Shown here: one piece after another, positions 17,589 to 26,293 of the stretch
How the letters are laid out: every line of letters begins with the position of its first letter
Numbering within the stretch: the first letter of the stretch is position 1
Source of the DNA: Sporolactobacillus laevolacticus DSM 442
Lineage (GTDB): Bacteria > Bacillota > Bacilli > Bacillales > Sporolactobacillaceae
Length of the DNA: 64,000 nucleotides
Assembly (NCBI RefSeq): GCF_000497245.1
Contig: NZ_AWTC01000014.1
Span: 20,558-84,557 of the forward strand
Reading direction: 5' to 3'
The notes under the pieces: generated by a model
What the model was told of the DNA's origin: nothing
What the model saw: only the letters and a program-made list of their open reading frames with translations
Database searches by the model: none
Program-made: the position numbers and the translations under genes

Positions 17589-18698
17589 TTATTTTACTGA
17601 ATTCTGCCTAGCCCATTCTTCGAGTCCAATTATAGCGTCATAAACGGTATCTACCGTGCATTTCATCGGATGCATGTGGATGAGTGATGTTGGCTTCAAC
17701 GCGGACACAGCAATTTCCCTGATCTCAGTATTTGATAGTCCGGACAATGAGAGATCTGATAGAGAAAGAGGAAGATTCAAAGCGCGATAGAATGGAAGCA
17801 GCCGGTTCATTTCCTCATATTTTTTCTCTATCATAAGTTCGACCAAGATGCCGTAGGATACTTTGATGCCATGCAGTAAATGATGCGTTTCCGGTCTGAT
17901 TGTCAAAGCATCGTGGACGGCATGTGCGGCAGTAGCACGTGCATATTCATCGCCAAAGCCCCCGACGAGACCGCTAGCCATGATATTCGTTTCCATCACT
18001 TGAACCCAATCCTCGGAAAGCTTTCCCTGTTTCATATCTTGGATCGCCTTTTCTGCATGAGCTAACGGGATTTCAAGACATTGCCGAGCAGCTTCGCGAG
18101 AAAAGAAAAGTGCTATGCTCTTTCGGTCGGCTTGCTGCAGGAGCAAGTCGGATTCATACCATTTCGCTATCGTGTCTGCAACTCCGGCAACAAAATAGTC
18201 GACAGGCGAGTCAAGAATGACACGCGGTTCAACAAGCACCAGACTTGTTTGTTGAGGGTAGATTTCATGCCCGATACATTCGCCGTTATCCTTATAAAGA
18301 ACAGATAGGCAGGACCAAGCCGCACAATTGCTCGCCATTGTCGGGAGCAGGATCACAGGAACTGCGCCGGCTTTATACCCTGCAGCTTTTGCGGTATCCA
18401 AGACTTTCCCGCCACCGAGACCGATGATTGCATCAAGCTGCTTGTTCTTTAAGATATCAATCATACGCTCGATTTCGTTATTTGAACATTCTCCATTAAA
18501 GAGAACATCGACGACCTCAATTCCTTCCTCAGATAGATCCGGTAAAAATGGAACAGCTTTCGTCATCGATTTTGTACCGTGCAGGAAAAGTACACGTTTG
18601 ATAAAACGATCTTTAAGCGCAGAAGCCAAACGATTATAAGCGCAGACCTCTGAAACATATTCCTGCGGGGCGATACGTGAAACTAATTGCAATGTCAT
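17589..18698 (-). CDS. Iron-containing alcohol / glycerol dehydrogenase-family enzyme
   Basis: The 369-aa protein is of the GldA/iron-ADH fold. It has GLGGGKVLDTAKAAG near residue 95 for NAD(P) binding, and metal-site residues in AGVADTIAKWYE and in the paired histidine motifs HAVHDAL and THHLLHGIKVSYG. It probably oxidises a polyol or reduces a ketone. The exact substrate is not clear. The ATG at 18698 is preferred over 18704 because AAGGAG then has a 9-nt spacing. A consensus promoter and a perfect inverted repeat lie directly upstream, so the gene is likely repressible. Confidence 0.85.
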   Translation of the reverse strand: MTLQLVSRIAPQEYVSEVCAYNRLASALKDRFIKRVLFLHGTKSMTKAVPFLPDLSEEGIEVVDVLFNGECSNNEIERMIDILKNKQLDAIIGLGGGKVLDTAKAAGYKAGAVPVILLPTMASNCAAWSCLSVLYKDNGECIGHEIYPQQTSLVLVEPRVILDSPVDYFVAGVADTIAKWYESDLLLQQADRKSIALFFSREAARQCLEIPLAHAEKAIQDMKQGKLSEDWVQVMETNIMASGLVGGFGDEYARATAAHAVHDALTIRPETHHLLHGIKVSYGILVELMIEKKYEEMNRLLPFYRALNLPLSLSDLSLSGLSNTEIREIAVSALKPTSLIHMHPMKCTVDTVYDAIIGLEEWARQNSVK

Positions 18699-18730
18699 TT
18701 GCATTCTCTCCTTAGACGCGCCTATTCGAT

Positions 18731-18753
18731 TGATTCATCCGAACGATGAATCA
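18731..18753. promoter_or_regulatory. Perfect inverted repeat, probable operator
   Basis: TGATTCATC-N5-GATGAATCA is a perfect 9-bp inverted repeat about 33 nt before the dehydrogenase start and just downstream of its -10 box. The cognate regulator is unknown. Confidence 0.6.
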
Positions 18754-18769
18754 CAAGAGTGTGAACTAT

Positions 18770-18799
18770 ATAGTAGTCGTAATTGGTTCAACCTGTCAA
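18770..18799 (-). promoter_or_regulatory. Sigma-A promoter of the dehydrogenase
   Basis: On the minus strand, TTGACA (18799-18794) and TACTAT (18775-18770) are 18 nt apart. Confidence 0.65.
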
Positions 18800-19001
18800 T
18801 CAGAAAAGGACTAATTTTTTTGCGTTTCTCATGCAAATATAGCATGGTTTTGATTCAAGTCATAATAAAGCCTTTCATTAGATTCAAGCTTCATTTTTAA
18901 TTATACTGAAGATTAGATTTGTTAACTTGGCACGTCTTTTTTACCAGTGAGGTTTTAAATCTATCAGTGCATCTTGCTGAATGAAGGATCGGTGAACATT
19001 A

Positions 19002-19964
19002 ATGGAGAAAGTTGTTTTTGGATTTGAAGAAGAATTTCGCCTTCCAAAAGCGGAATTAAAGCAACTGGCGGAAAAATATCAAGAAAAATTTACGTTCATT
19101 GAGGTAAATAATGATCATGTGCCTGAAGGGGTATCTTTGGAAGATGCGGTTGCGTATATAGGCGCACCGTCGAGCGAACTACTTAAAAAAATGCCGTATT
19201 TGCGCTGGCTGCAGCTGCCAAGCGCGGGTGCCAATCATTTTGTAAAACATCCTGATCTTTCTAAGAAGGTGATTCTTACAAATTCCAGTGGCGTCTTTGG
19301 TGTTTTAGGCGCGGAGCATACTCTGGCAATAATCCTTGCACTCACTCGAGAAATACCTTTGCATGTGAAGCAGACCAACTCTCATGTATGGAAGTTAAGC
19401 AGTCATTGTCTGCAGCTGGATGGGGCAACAGCGGGCATTGTTGGTTATGGAGATATTGGATCGGAAATTGCGCATCGATTAAAAGCGTTTGGCACTCGGA
19501 TTCTTGCGGTAAAACGTACGGCGGATAAAGTGCCAGAGGATGCCGATGCAGTCTTTGACATGAGGGGATTGGATGAAGTGCTCAGCTGCTCTGACTTTGT
19601 GATTAATGTACTTCCATTTACAAATGAAACCGATCATTTGTTTAATGAGGATCGTTTCAGAGTAATGAAACCAGGGACGATTTTTATTAACGTTGGTCGT
19701 GGCGGAACTGTTGATGAGAAATCCTTAATTGAAGCATTGAAGTCAGGGAGACTAGGTGGTGCAGGCCTTGATGTCACTGCTGAAGAACCGCTGCCTAAGA
19801 CAAGTGATTTGTGGGATATTCCCAATGTGCTAATCACCTCGCATTCACTTGGTGTTGGTCCAGGTAAAGATGGAAAGAGAAACGCTTTGATCAAAAGAAA
19901 TCTGGAAAATTTCAGTTTAGGCAAGACACTTGAAAACATTGTTGATCGCAAACTAGGTTATTGA
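19002..19964 (+). CDS. D-isomer-specific 2-hydroxyacid dehydrogenase
   Basis: The 320-aa protein has the NAD-binding loop GIVGYGDIGSEIAHRL near residue 146 and the family's catalytic residues: Arg in INVGRGGTVDE, Glu in DVTAEEPLP and His in ITSHSLG. It would interconvert a 2-oxoacid and D-2-hydroxyacid with NAD(P)H. Substrate choice (glyoxylate, hydroxypyruvate or another) cannot be told. The ATG at 19002 has only a weak SD (AAGGATCGG). The gene stands alone. The 300 nt before it, beyond the dehydrogenase promoter and inverted repeat, show no other gene. Confidence 0.88.
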   Translation: MEKVVFGFEEEFRLPKAELKQLAEKYQEKFTFIEVNNDHVPEGVSLEDAVAYIGAPSSELLKKMPYLRWLQLPSAGANHFVKHPDLSKKVILTNSSGVFGVLGAEHTLAIILALTREIPLHVKQTNSHVWKLSSHCLQLDGATAGIVGYGDIGSEIAHRLKAFGTRILAVKRTADKVPEDADAVFDMRGLDEVLSCSDFVINVLPFTNETDHLFNEDRFRVMKPGTIFINVGRGGTVDEKSLIEALKSGRLGGAGLDVTAEEPLPKTSDLWDIPNVLITSHSLGVGPGKDGKRNALIKRNLENFSLGKTLENIVDRKLGY

Positions 19965-20400
19965 TTAGGTGGATCCCAAAAATTACGACACATAACTGAA
20001 GCGCTTATTCTCGCGTCTCCGTTCATTCGGGGATTTTTTTTCGGCCTTTATTCAGAAAGCCTGTAAAAAACTCAACATTTAATTTGCTTCTCTATTGATT
20101 GGATCGCCCGCGGCCGCACCCTTTTATGCGAATGCATGGAGCTAATATCAACAGGCAAGTTTAACAAAGTTATTCAGAAAGAAAAAAGGAACTATTGAAC
20201 TATAAAACTATTGGACATTTCAACCGAAACATATTTGTAATCAAAATTTGTCAAAAAAACGCGTAAGTTGTTGCTATAATAAGAATAGAGCAGAAATGAA
20301 AGAGTTTATGAGTTACATAGAAAAATTGGAACAACATCTGTCTATGATGTGCAAACAGTATGCAAGAGTTCGACAAAGCAAGGTAGGGAGTCTGGTATAA
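19965..20400. other. Intergenic region with an extended -10 promoter
   Basis: No ORF is supported in these 436 nt. An extended -10 box (TTGCTATAAT, 20271-20280) lies about 120 nt before the M23 hydrolase gene. A TTGTCA at 20248 is too far (21 nt) to be a normal -35. The 120-nt leader was not recognised as a known riboswitch. Confidence 0.5.
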
Positions 20401-21768
20401 ATGAAAGCAGTAAAAATGAAAGTGGTAGTCGCAGCATGCCTTTCCTGCTCCTTAATTTTGGGTATTGGCGGTGGAAAGGTTTCGGCGCAGTCGCAGGCCC
20501 AACTAAATGAAAAATTAGACACAATTAAGCAACAAAAACAGGATAATAACAACGATCTTGCATCTTCTAAAAAGAAGCTCTCGGAGAATCATAATAAACA
20601 GGATGACGTGGTTAACAACATAAAAGATACGGAGAAAAGGATTGCATCAATGAATGGCCGTATTGACCAGACACAAGCCAGAGTCCGTCAAAATCAAACA
20701 GATATGGTTATTCTAAAAAAAGAGATAAGCAAGATTGACAGTCGGATCAAGATTCGCGGCCAACTTCTGAAGGGGCGTCTGCGATCTATATATATGAGTG
20801 GCGGCGCAGTCAGTTACTTGGACGTCATTATGGGCTCGAAAAGCTTCGGTAATTTTCTTGATCGATTGCTTGCACTGAAAATGATTACCGATCAGGATAA
20901 CAAAATAATTACGGATCAAAAAAAAGATAAAGTCGCACAGGTGACAAAACAGAAAAAACTTCAGACTGTTCTGGCTCAAACGACAAACGATTTACATAAT
21001 TTGCAAACGATGAAGACGAGTCTCGATCAAGAAAATGCGCATAAACAAGATTTGCTAGACAAGTTAAAGAGCCAAGCATCTGACATTGAAAAGACAGTCA
21101 TGTCTTCTAACGAGCAATCTGAGATTTTGAATGCTCAAGAATCGGTAATCAAACAGCAGCTTGCTGATCTGGCAGCTTCACAAGCAAAGGAAAAAGCTCG
21201 TGCGGAGGCTGAGGCAAAAGCGAAAGCAGATGCAGAAAAAGCGGCAGCGGCAAAAACAGCAGCAACAACAAATTCTTCTTCCGGTCAGACTGTCTCTGTG
21301 CAGAATAATACTCAAACTTCGGCAGAAACCATTTCATCTGCGGATAGTCAACCAACGAATACCCAGGCTTCTTTCATCATGCCAGCCGCCGGATATATTT
21401 CATCAGGATTTGGTTATCGTTCATTTGATAACGGGTTTCATCCTGGTATTGATATTGCCAATAGCACCGGGACGCCGATTCGAGCTGCAGCTGATGGCAT
21501 TGTTTTCAAAGCTTACCAATCAGCAAGCTACGGCAATTGTGTGATGATTTCTCATAGTATTGGTGGAAAAATATATACGACAGTTTATGCACATATGTCC
21601 TCGTATTCTGTATCGACCGGTCAGAGTGTTTCCCAAGGACAGGTGATAGGTTCAATGGGCAGCACTGGTGAATCTACTGGTTCCCATCTTCATTTTGAAT
21701 TGTATATTGGACCATGGACACCGCCTCCGCATAATGGTGCCGTCAATCCTTTAGCCTATATAAATTAA
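20401..21768 (+). CDS. Secreted peptidoglycan hydrolase, coiled coil + M23 peptidase
   Basis: The 455-aa protein begins with a signal peptide (residues 1-30, cleavage likely after KVSA). A long coiled coil follows (about 35-270), of the CwlO/PcsB N-terminal type. Then come an Ala/Lys-rich helix, a Ser/Thr/Gln linker, and a LytM/M23 endopeptidase domain (about 325-455). The zinc ligands are visible in HPGIDIANS, YAHMS and HLHFELY. It should cleave peptidoglycan cross-links outside the membrane, and the coiled coil suggests FtsEX-type control as in CwlO or PcsB (inference). AAGGTAGGGAG precedes ATG 20401. A terminator follows. Confidence 0.9.
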   Translation: MKAVKMKVVVAACLSCSLILGIGGGKVSAQSQAQLNEKLDTIKQQKQDNNNDLASSKKKLSENHNKQDDVVNNIKDTEKRIASMNGRIDQTQARVRQNQTDMVILKKEISKIDSRIKIRGQLLKGRLRSIYMSGGAVSYLDVIMGSKSFGNFLDRLLALKMITDQDNKIITDQKKDKVAQVTKQKKLQTVLAQTTNDLHNLQTMKTSLDQENAHKQDLLDKLKSQASDIEKTVMSSNEQSEILNAQESVIKQQLADLAASQAKEKARAEAEAKAKADAEKAAAAKTAATTNSSSGQTVSVQNNTQTSAETISSADSQPTNTQASFIMPAAGYISSGFGYRSFDNGFHPGIDIANSTGTPIRAAADGIVFKAYQSASYGNCVMISHSIGGKIYTTVYAHMSSYSVSTGQSVSQGQVIGSMGSTGESTGSHLHFELYIGPWTPPPHNGAVNPLAYIN

Positions 21769-21799
21769 GTGATTCATAGTCAAGCAAACAGATTTGATT

Positions 21800-21826
21800 A
21801 GAGCCGAATTGTTCGGCTCTTTTTTA
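21800..21826 (+). terminator. Rho-independent terminator
   Basis: AGAGCCGAA-TTG-TTCGGCTCT is followed by a T run. Confidence 0.9.
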
Positions 21827-21905
21827 CAAGTGAAGAATGTATAGGGTTTTGCCTCGTATTCAAACACTAAATCAATGTCTTGGCCGAGAATCAAAGCGGA
21901 GGTGC

Positions 21906-21995
21906 GAGACGCCTGCGGGATCAGCGTGCCAGCAAGACCCCGCAGAGTTTTACCTGTCTGAGGAGGCTTGCGGTGCGCCCGTGGCAAGCGAGCAA
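21906..21995. repeat. Dispersed intergenic repeat, copy 2
   Basis: This is the second copy of the GC-rich repeat seen at 6476-6577, with the same ordered blocks GAGACGCCTG, ACCCCGCAG, GAGGAGGCT and AAGCGAGCA. It lies between two terminators and encodes nothing recognisable. Confidence 0.7.
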
Positions 21996-22056
21996 CCGAT
22001 GCGACGATTCAGAATCATAAAGACACAAACGAATGACGCATAGCTGGAAATTAAGG

Positions 22057-22081
22057 ACCGGGCGTTTTTGCCCGGTTTTTC
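22057..22081 (+). terminator. Rho-independent terminator
   Basis: ACCGGGC pairs with GCCCGGT, followed by five T's, downstream of repeat copy 2. Confidence 0.75.
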
Positions 22082-22226
22082 TTATTTGGTGGAATATTTA
22101 TCCAAATAAAATAGTTTTCAAATGAATTCAAGATCCTCTCTGTTCTGATTCATTCGGATGCGCATAGAGTTAGAGTATATGCGAAAATCCAGGTGTTTTG
22201 GATTTGATGAATAGGGGCGGATTATG

Positions 22227-23366
22227 ATGAAACACCAAAATATTTGTGGCATCATCAACTTAAACGAATCAATTAACCCGACACAACCACTGACTGCACA
22301 TCGGCCAGTAGCAGGTCTGCCTTTTTGCGGCAGATATCGGCTTATCGATTTCCCGCTATCAAACTTGGCTTCAGCACATGTGGAATCAATTGGTATATTT
22401 ATGAACAACCAATATCGATCAATCTATGATCATGTGCGCAGTGGTAGCGATTGGGATATGGATCGTACAAATGGTGGCTTATTCTTTTTTTCTCCAGAGG
22501 TTTATCGAACGAAACCCGGAATGACAAATGAAGATCTTACTAATTATTATAATAATCTAGAGTTTATTGAGAAATCGGGGGCAGATTATGTTCTTGTGAT
22601 GGGTTCACGCACATTATGTAATTTAGATGTGCGCGCAATTTTGCGCCATCATTTAGAACAAAATGCTGAAATAACCGTAGTTTACAAGACGGTTCATCGA
22701 TTGGCAATTGATGGGCGACCGATGACTTGTGTTGTGCTTGGCGAAGACGGCAAGGTAAGGAGCATCATGCCATGCTCTACGTGCCATGATGACCAAATCG
22801 CTGTAAACATGGAAATTTACTTCATGAAGTGTTCGTTATTTGCGAAGTTAATTAGGCGTTTCATAGCTTGGAATGAACTCTACAATCTGAGAGATGCGCT
22901 TCATCAGGCAGTTACAATAGTCTCGACAAATGGATATGAATATACAGGTTATCTTAAAACCATTCAATCCATCAAATCCTATTATGACGGGAACATGGAT
23001 ATGCTCGAAGAATCTAATTTGACTGCATTACTAGGGGGCAATCATCGGATTCAAACAAAAGTCAAAAATGAAGTGCCCGCCTTCTATGGCAAGAATGCTG
23101 ATGTTACGGATGCACTAATAGCCAACGGTTGTGTGATAAAAGGAAAGATTGTGCGCTCGCTCCTTTCTCGGAATGTGACTGTTGCTAAGGGGGCAGAGGT
23201 AAAGGGTACAATCCTGATGGAAGGATGCATGATCGGTGAAGGCGCATATTTAGAAAATGTCATAATGGATAAAGAAACCAGAGTTGCACCAGGTTCACAA
23301 CTTATCGGATCAAAAGAACATCCAATAGTGGTTGAAAAAAAATCAAAGATTCATTTGGGCCAATGA
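22227..23366 (+). CDS. glgD: GlgD-type ADP-glucose pyrophosphorylase subunit
   Basis: The 379-aa protein has the nucleotidyltransferase fold with RPVAGLPFCGRYRLIDFPLSNLA. It lacks the glycine-rich GGxGxRL loop of the catalytic subunit GlgC, having ININLNESINPTQPLT-like sequence instead. That is the hallmark of the GlgD regulatory subunit of Gram-positive glycogen synthesis. A left-handed beta-helix is visible at the C-terminus (VIKGKIVRSLLSRNVTVAKGAEVKGTILMEGCMIGEGA). ATG codons at 22224 and 22227 are both possible. glgC, glgB, glgA and glgP are not next to it, which is unusual. Confidence 0.85.
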   Translation: MKHQNICGIINLNESINPTQPLTAHRPVAGLPFCGRYRLIDFPLSNLASAHVESIGIFMNNQYRSIYDHVRSGSDWDMDRTNGGLFFFSPEVYRTKPGMTNEDLTNYYNNLEFIEKSGADYVLVMGSRTLCNLDVRAILRHHLEQNAEITVVYKTVHRLAIDGRPMTCVVLGEDGKVRSIMPCSTCHDDQIAVNMEIYFMKCSLFAKLIRRFIAWNELYNLRDALHQAVTIVSTNGYEYTGYLKTIQSIKSYYDGNMDMLEESNLTALLGGNHRIQTKVKNEVPAFYGKNADVTDALIANGCVIKGKIVRSLLSRNVTVAKGAEVKGTILMEGCMIGEGAYLENVIMDKETRVAPGSQLIGSKEHPIVVEKKSKIHLGQ

Positions 23367-23423
23367 CGATTTATGCAACATTTGGAGACGTATGTGCTTT
23401 TTCTTCTAAAAGTGGACAAGCTT

Positions 23424-23430
23424 TTCGACA
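23424..23430 (-). promoter_or_regulatory. Spo0A box candidate before mgsR
   Basis: TTCGACA is the reverse of TGTCGAA, the 0A-box core. It lies within TTTTCGACAAA, about 95 nt upstream of the Spx-like gene. A 7-mer can occur by chance. Confidence 0.35.
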
Positions 23431-23524
23431 AACTCCAAACTTTTTTCAACAAAAAAGTTTAATTGACGTAAAGCAAGGGAATGTAACAGAGTAAGGAATT
23501 AAGAAAATACGAGGAGGGAAGCTG

Positions 23525-23911
23525 ATGAGAAAATTGATTTTCTACACTTATCCGAGTTGCACTTCATGCAGGAAGACAAAAGGATGGCTGAAGGATCATG
23601 ACGTAAATTATGAGGAAAGGCACCTGTTCCGAAATCGTCCGGATGCTAAGGAATTACTGGAACTGATTAAATTATCTAAATCAGGAGTTGAGGAATTACT
23701 TGCAACACGTAGTGCGACTTATAAAAAGTTGACTGTCAATCTAAATGACATGCCGCTTAGTCAGGCTCTTCAGCTTCTTTCCGATGAACCAAAATTGTTG
23801 AAAAGGCCGATTATTACCGATGGGACACAACTTATTGTCGGTTACCATCAGGATGATTTGCAAAGGCTAGCAATAAGAGATAAACGCGAACAACAGCAAT
23901 CAATCGGATAG
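23525..23911 (+). CDS. mgsR: Spx/ArsC-family regulator MgsR
   Basis: The 128-aa thioredoxin-fold protein has a CxxC redox switch in YPSCTSCRKTKGWL near residues 10-23 and the ArsC/Spx domain LLATRSATYKKL and LKRPIITDG. Spx-family proteins bind RNA polymerase alpha and reprogramme transcription during stress. In B. subtilis the paralogue MgsR (YqgZ) modulates the general stress regulon and lies a few genes from comG, and the neighbour here is comGA. GAGGAGGGAAGCTG precedes the ATG. Spx itself is the alternative assignment, less favoured by context. Confidence 0.78.
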   Translation: MRKLIFYTYPSCTSCRKTKGWLKDHDVNYEERHLFRNRPDAKELLELIKLSKSGVEELLATRSATYKKLTVNLNDMPLSQALQLLSDEPKLLKRPIITDGTQLIVGYHQDDLQRLAIRDKREQQQSIG

Positions 23912-24186
23912 ATTATTAGGCAGGTATCGTTTAAGATGCCTGCCACATTTTATGGGTAGACTTAAGTTGAATATAGTTTATGACATCTACGAAACACACA
24001 CTTACGTTCTTAAACTAAATTGTATGGATTCAGCTCCCGTGAATTCATAGTCGAAGAATTTAGAAACATGAATGATCAAAGTACATGTGAAAAGAAGGGA
24101 TTGGATTGTCCGGTGTAGAACCTTATAAATAGCCCTTTTTACCGGAAATCAGCCAGTTTTCATGAATAGTGAAAGCAGGTGATCTT

Positions 24187-25287
24187 GTGGACAATTTAGA
24201 AAATGTTGTAGAAAATGATGTTATTGAGCAAAGCCGTGACTTACTGGAGCATGCGTATAGATCAGGAGCCTCAGACATTCATTTTACCCCTCGAAGCTGC
24301 GACACATTAGTTGAGTTAAGGATTAATGGGTATCTGTACGAACTTGTAAAACTTGCTCCAGCTATTGCTGTACGAATGATTAATCATTTCAAATTTCTTT
24401 CCGGCATGGATATTGGTGAGCACAGGCTGCCTCAAAGCGGTGCGATGCAGGCAGTGATTAACCATGATTCCGTATCGCTGCGTATGTCCATTCTACCTAC
24501 CCCTAATAATGAAAGTCTCGTCATTCGTTTGCTTCCCCAAAGAAATGAATTGCCAATTGATGATTTAACCGTATTCGATGAAGCGAAGAGAGGCTTATCG
24601 TCACTTCTTTCCTATGAAAGCGGCTTGATACTCATCTCAGGACCTACCGGATCCGGCAAGACTACGACATTATATAGCATGCTTTCAACCCTTCAGAGAC
24701 GTTACCATGCCCGTGTCATTACCCTTGAAGATCCTATTGAAAAGAAAAACGATGCCTTTATTCAAATGGAAGTAAACGAAAAAGCTGATTTTACCTATGC
24801 AAAAGGATTTCGAGCAATATTGCGCCATGATCCTGATATAGTGATGATTGGTGAAATACGTGATGAAGTAACCGCAAAAATGGCAGTACGTGCATCTCTA
24901 AGCGGACATTTGGTGCTCTCAACCGTACATGCGTCGAACGCCGCATCCACTGTGCAAAGAATGCTTGAATTGGGAATCCCGCGCTTTGATCTGAAAGAGA
25001 CATTGGTGGCGGTCATCGCCGAAAGGTTGGTTACCATCCAATGCCCTGAATGCGGGCAAGTCTGCGCTCAAAACTGCAAGCACCGTCACCACCCAAAACG
25101 GACCGGTGTTTTTGAAATACTCGCTGGAATGCCGCTTCACGATTTATTATCAGCAAAAATCTCAGGGCGGCGTCATACCGGTTATAAGACAATAGAGGAT
25201 TATTTGGAGGAAGGTATTGAAACCGGATGGATTGCTGCCGAGGCCGTGAGGAGGCGTGGTGATGTTCTTTCAAAGAAGCTGGACTAA
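24187..25287 (+). CDS. comGA: Competence traffic ATPase ComGA
   Basis: This 366-aa type II secretion/type IV pilus ATPase has Walker A GPTGSGKTTTLYSM near residue 155, the Asp box TLEDPIE, Walker B (IVMIGEIRDEVTA), and the His-box VLSTVHASNAAST. It powers assembly of the competence pseudopilus used for DNA uptake at the membrane. The GTG at 24187 is chosen because AGGTGAT lies close upstream and homologues start there. comGB overlaps its 3' end. Confidence 0.92.
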   Translation: MDNLENVVENDVIEQSRDLLEHAYRSGASDIHFTPRSCDTLVELRINGYLYELVKLAPAIAVRMINHFKFLSGMDIGEHRLPQSGAMQAVINHDSVSLRMSILPTPNNESLVIRLLPQRNELPIDDLTVFDEAKRGLSSLLSYESGLILISGPTGSGKTTTLYSMLSTLQRRYHARVITLEDPIEKKNDAFIQMEVNEKADFTYAKGFRAILRHDPDIVMIGEIRDEVTAKMAVRASLSGHLVLSTVHASNAASTVQRMLELGIPRFDLKETLVAVIAERLVTIQCPECGQVCAQNCKHRHHPKRTGVFEILAGMPLHDLLSAKISGRRHTGYKTIEDYLEEGIETGWIAAEAVRRRGDVLSKKLD

Positions 25288-26293
25288 GAAAGATCAGGCA
25301 CAACTCTTAATTGATATCGGGCGTTGTCTGAGTGATGGCTATCCCCTTATAACGGCGCTATCTTTACCGGAAAACCGGAAAAGGCCGAAGGTTCAGGAGG
25401 ATATGGAGCGTATGAGACAAAGCATGATCGCAGGGTCTCCGCTTCATGAGGTCTTGCATGCATTACACTTTCCGGGAGAGATCGCTAGTAGCATTTACTT
25501 TGCGGAGACAGGTGGAAACTTATCTGCAGCACTGATTGAGAGCGGCACAATGATTTTGCGGAGGGAACAGTATAAAGAAACGATGAGGAGGTTCATGCGA
25601 TATCCTTTGTTTCTGATTTGGGTACTTTGCACCATTATGTTTGTGATTGGCCGTTTTCTATTACCAAGTTTTATCCAACTCTACCGGTCGTTATCACTTG
25701 AACTCCCACTGATCACTAAGGCGTTGCTTTATCTTTCGGAGCATGTTGCAGAAGCAGCAGTGATTGCTGTAGTGATTGGATTTGCGCTTGCATTATGTGT
25801 AATTTATTATCGCAAACTACCGCTTTTACCTCGTCTCCGTTTTACATCTCGCTTACCCATCATTGGGCGATATATCCGACTCTATCACACACACCTTTTT
25901 GCATTTCATTTGGGGTCCCTTTTGAGTTCAGGTCTTAATATCAAACAATCGATTCACATATTAACAGAAAAAGGCACATCACCATTTTTGAAATCTGAAG
26001 CTGAACGTATGGAACAGAATTTGTTAAACGGTCTACCGCTGGATTCTTTTGTGCTTGGTCCTGTCTATTACTTACCGGAACTTGCAGAAGCCATTCATCA
26101 GGGCCAGCGTCATAGCTTGCTCGGTAAAGTTTTGTGCCAATTCAGCATGCAATTGATGAAACGAATGGAACAGCAATCCAAATGGTTAATATCTATGTGC
26201 CAGCCACTAATGCTTATTTTGGTCGGCGGCTTTGTGCTGATGCTGTTTCTTTCAATCCTGCTGCCGATTTTTCATATGATTAATGCCCTTTGA
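25262..26293 (+). CDS. comGB: Competence membrane protein ComGB
   Basis: The 343-aa GspF-like protein has two repeated T2SSF domains with membrane segments near residues 110-130, 165-190 and 310-340. It is the inner-membrane platform of the competence pseudopilus. ATG 25262 sits 7 nt after AGGAGG, inside the end of comGA, which indicates translational coupling. The operon stops here. The pseudopilin genes comGC-comGG that normally follow are absent, and a convergent gene's stop overlaps the comGB stop. Confidence 0.88.
   Translation: MFFQRSWTKKDQAQLLIDIGRCLSDGYPLITALSLPENRKRPKVQEDMERMRQSMIAGSPLHEVLHALHFPGEIASSIYFAETGGNLSAALIESGTMILRREQYKETMRRFMRYPLFLIWVLCTIMFVIGRFLLPSFIQLYRSLSLELPLITKALLYLSEHVAEAAVIAVVIGFALALCVIYYRKLPLLPRLRFTSRLPIIGRYIRLYHTHLFAFHLGSLLSSGLNIKQSIHILTEKGTSPFLKSEAERMEQNLLNGLPLDSFVLGPVYYLPELAEAIHQGQRHSLLGKVLCQFSMQLMKRMEQQSKWLISMCQPLMLILVGGFVLMLFLSILLPIFHMINAL

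Noticed and set aside
20000..20045. Terminator after the 2-hydroxyacid dehydrogenase
   Set aside because: A T-run is present but no convincing stem precedes it.
24000..24186. ComK box upstream of comGA
   Set aside because: Scattered AAAA and TTTT runs are present, but no paired AAAA-N5-TTTT half-sites were found.
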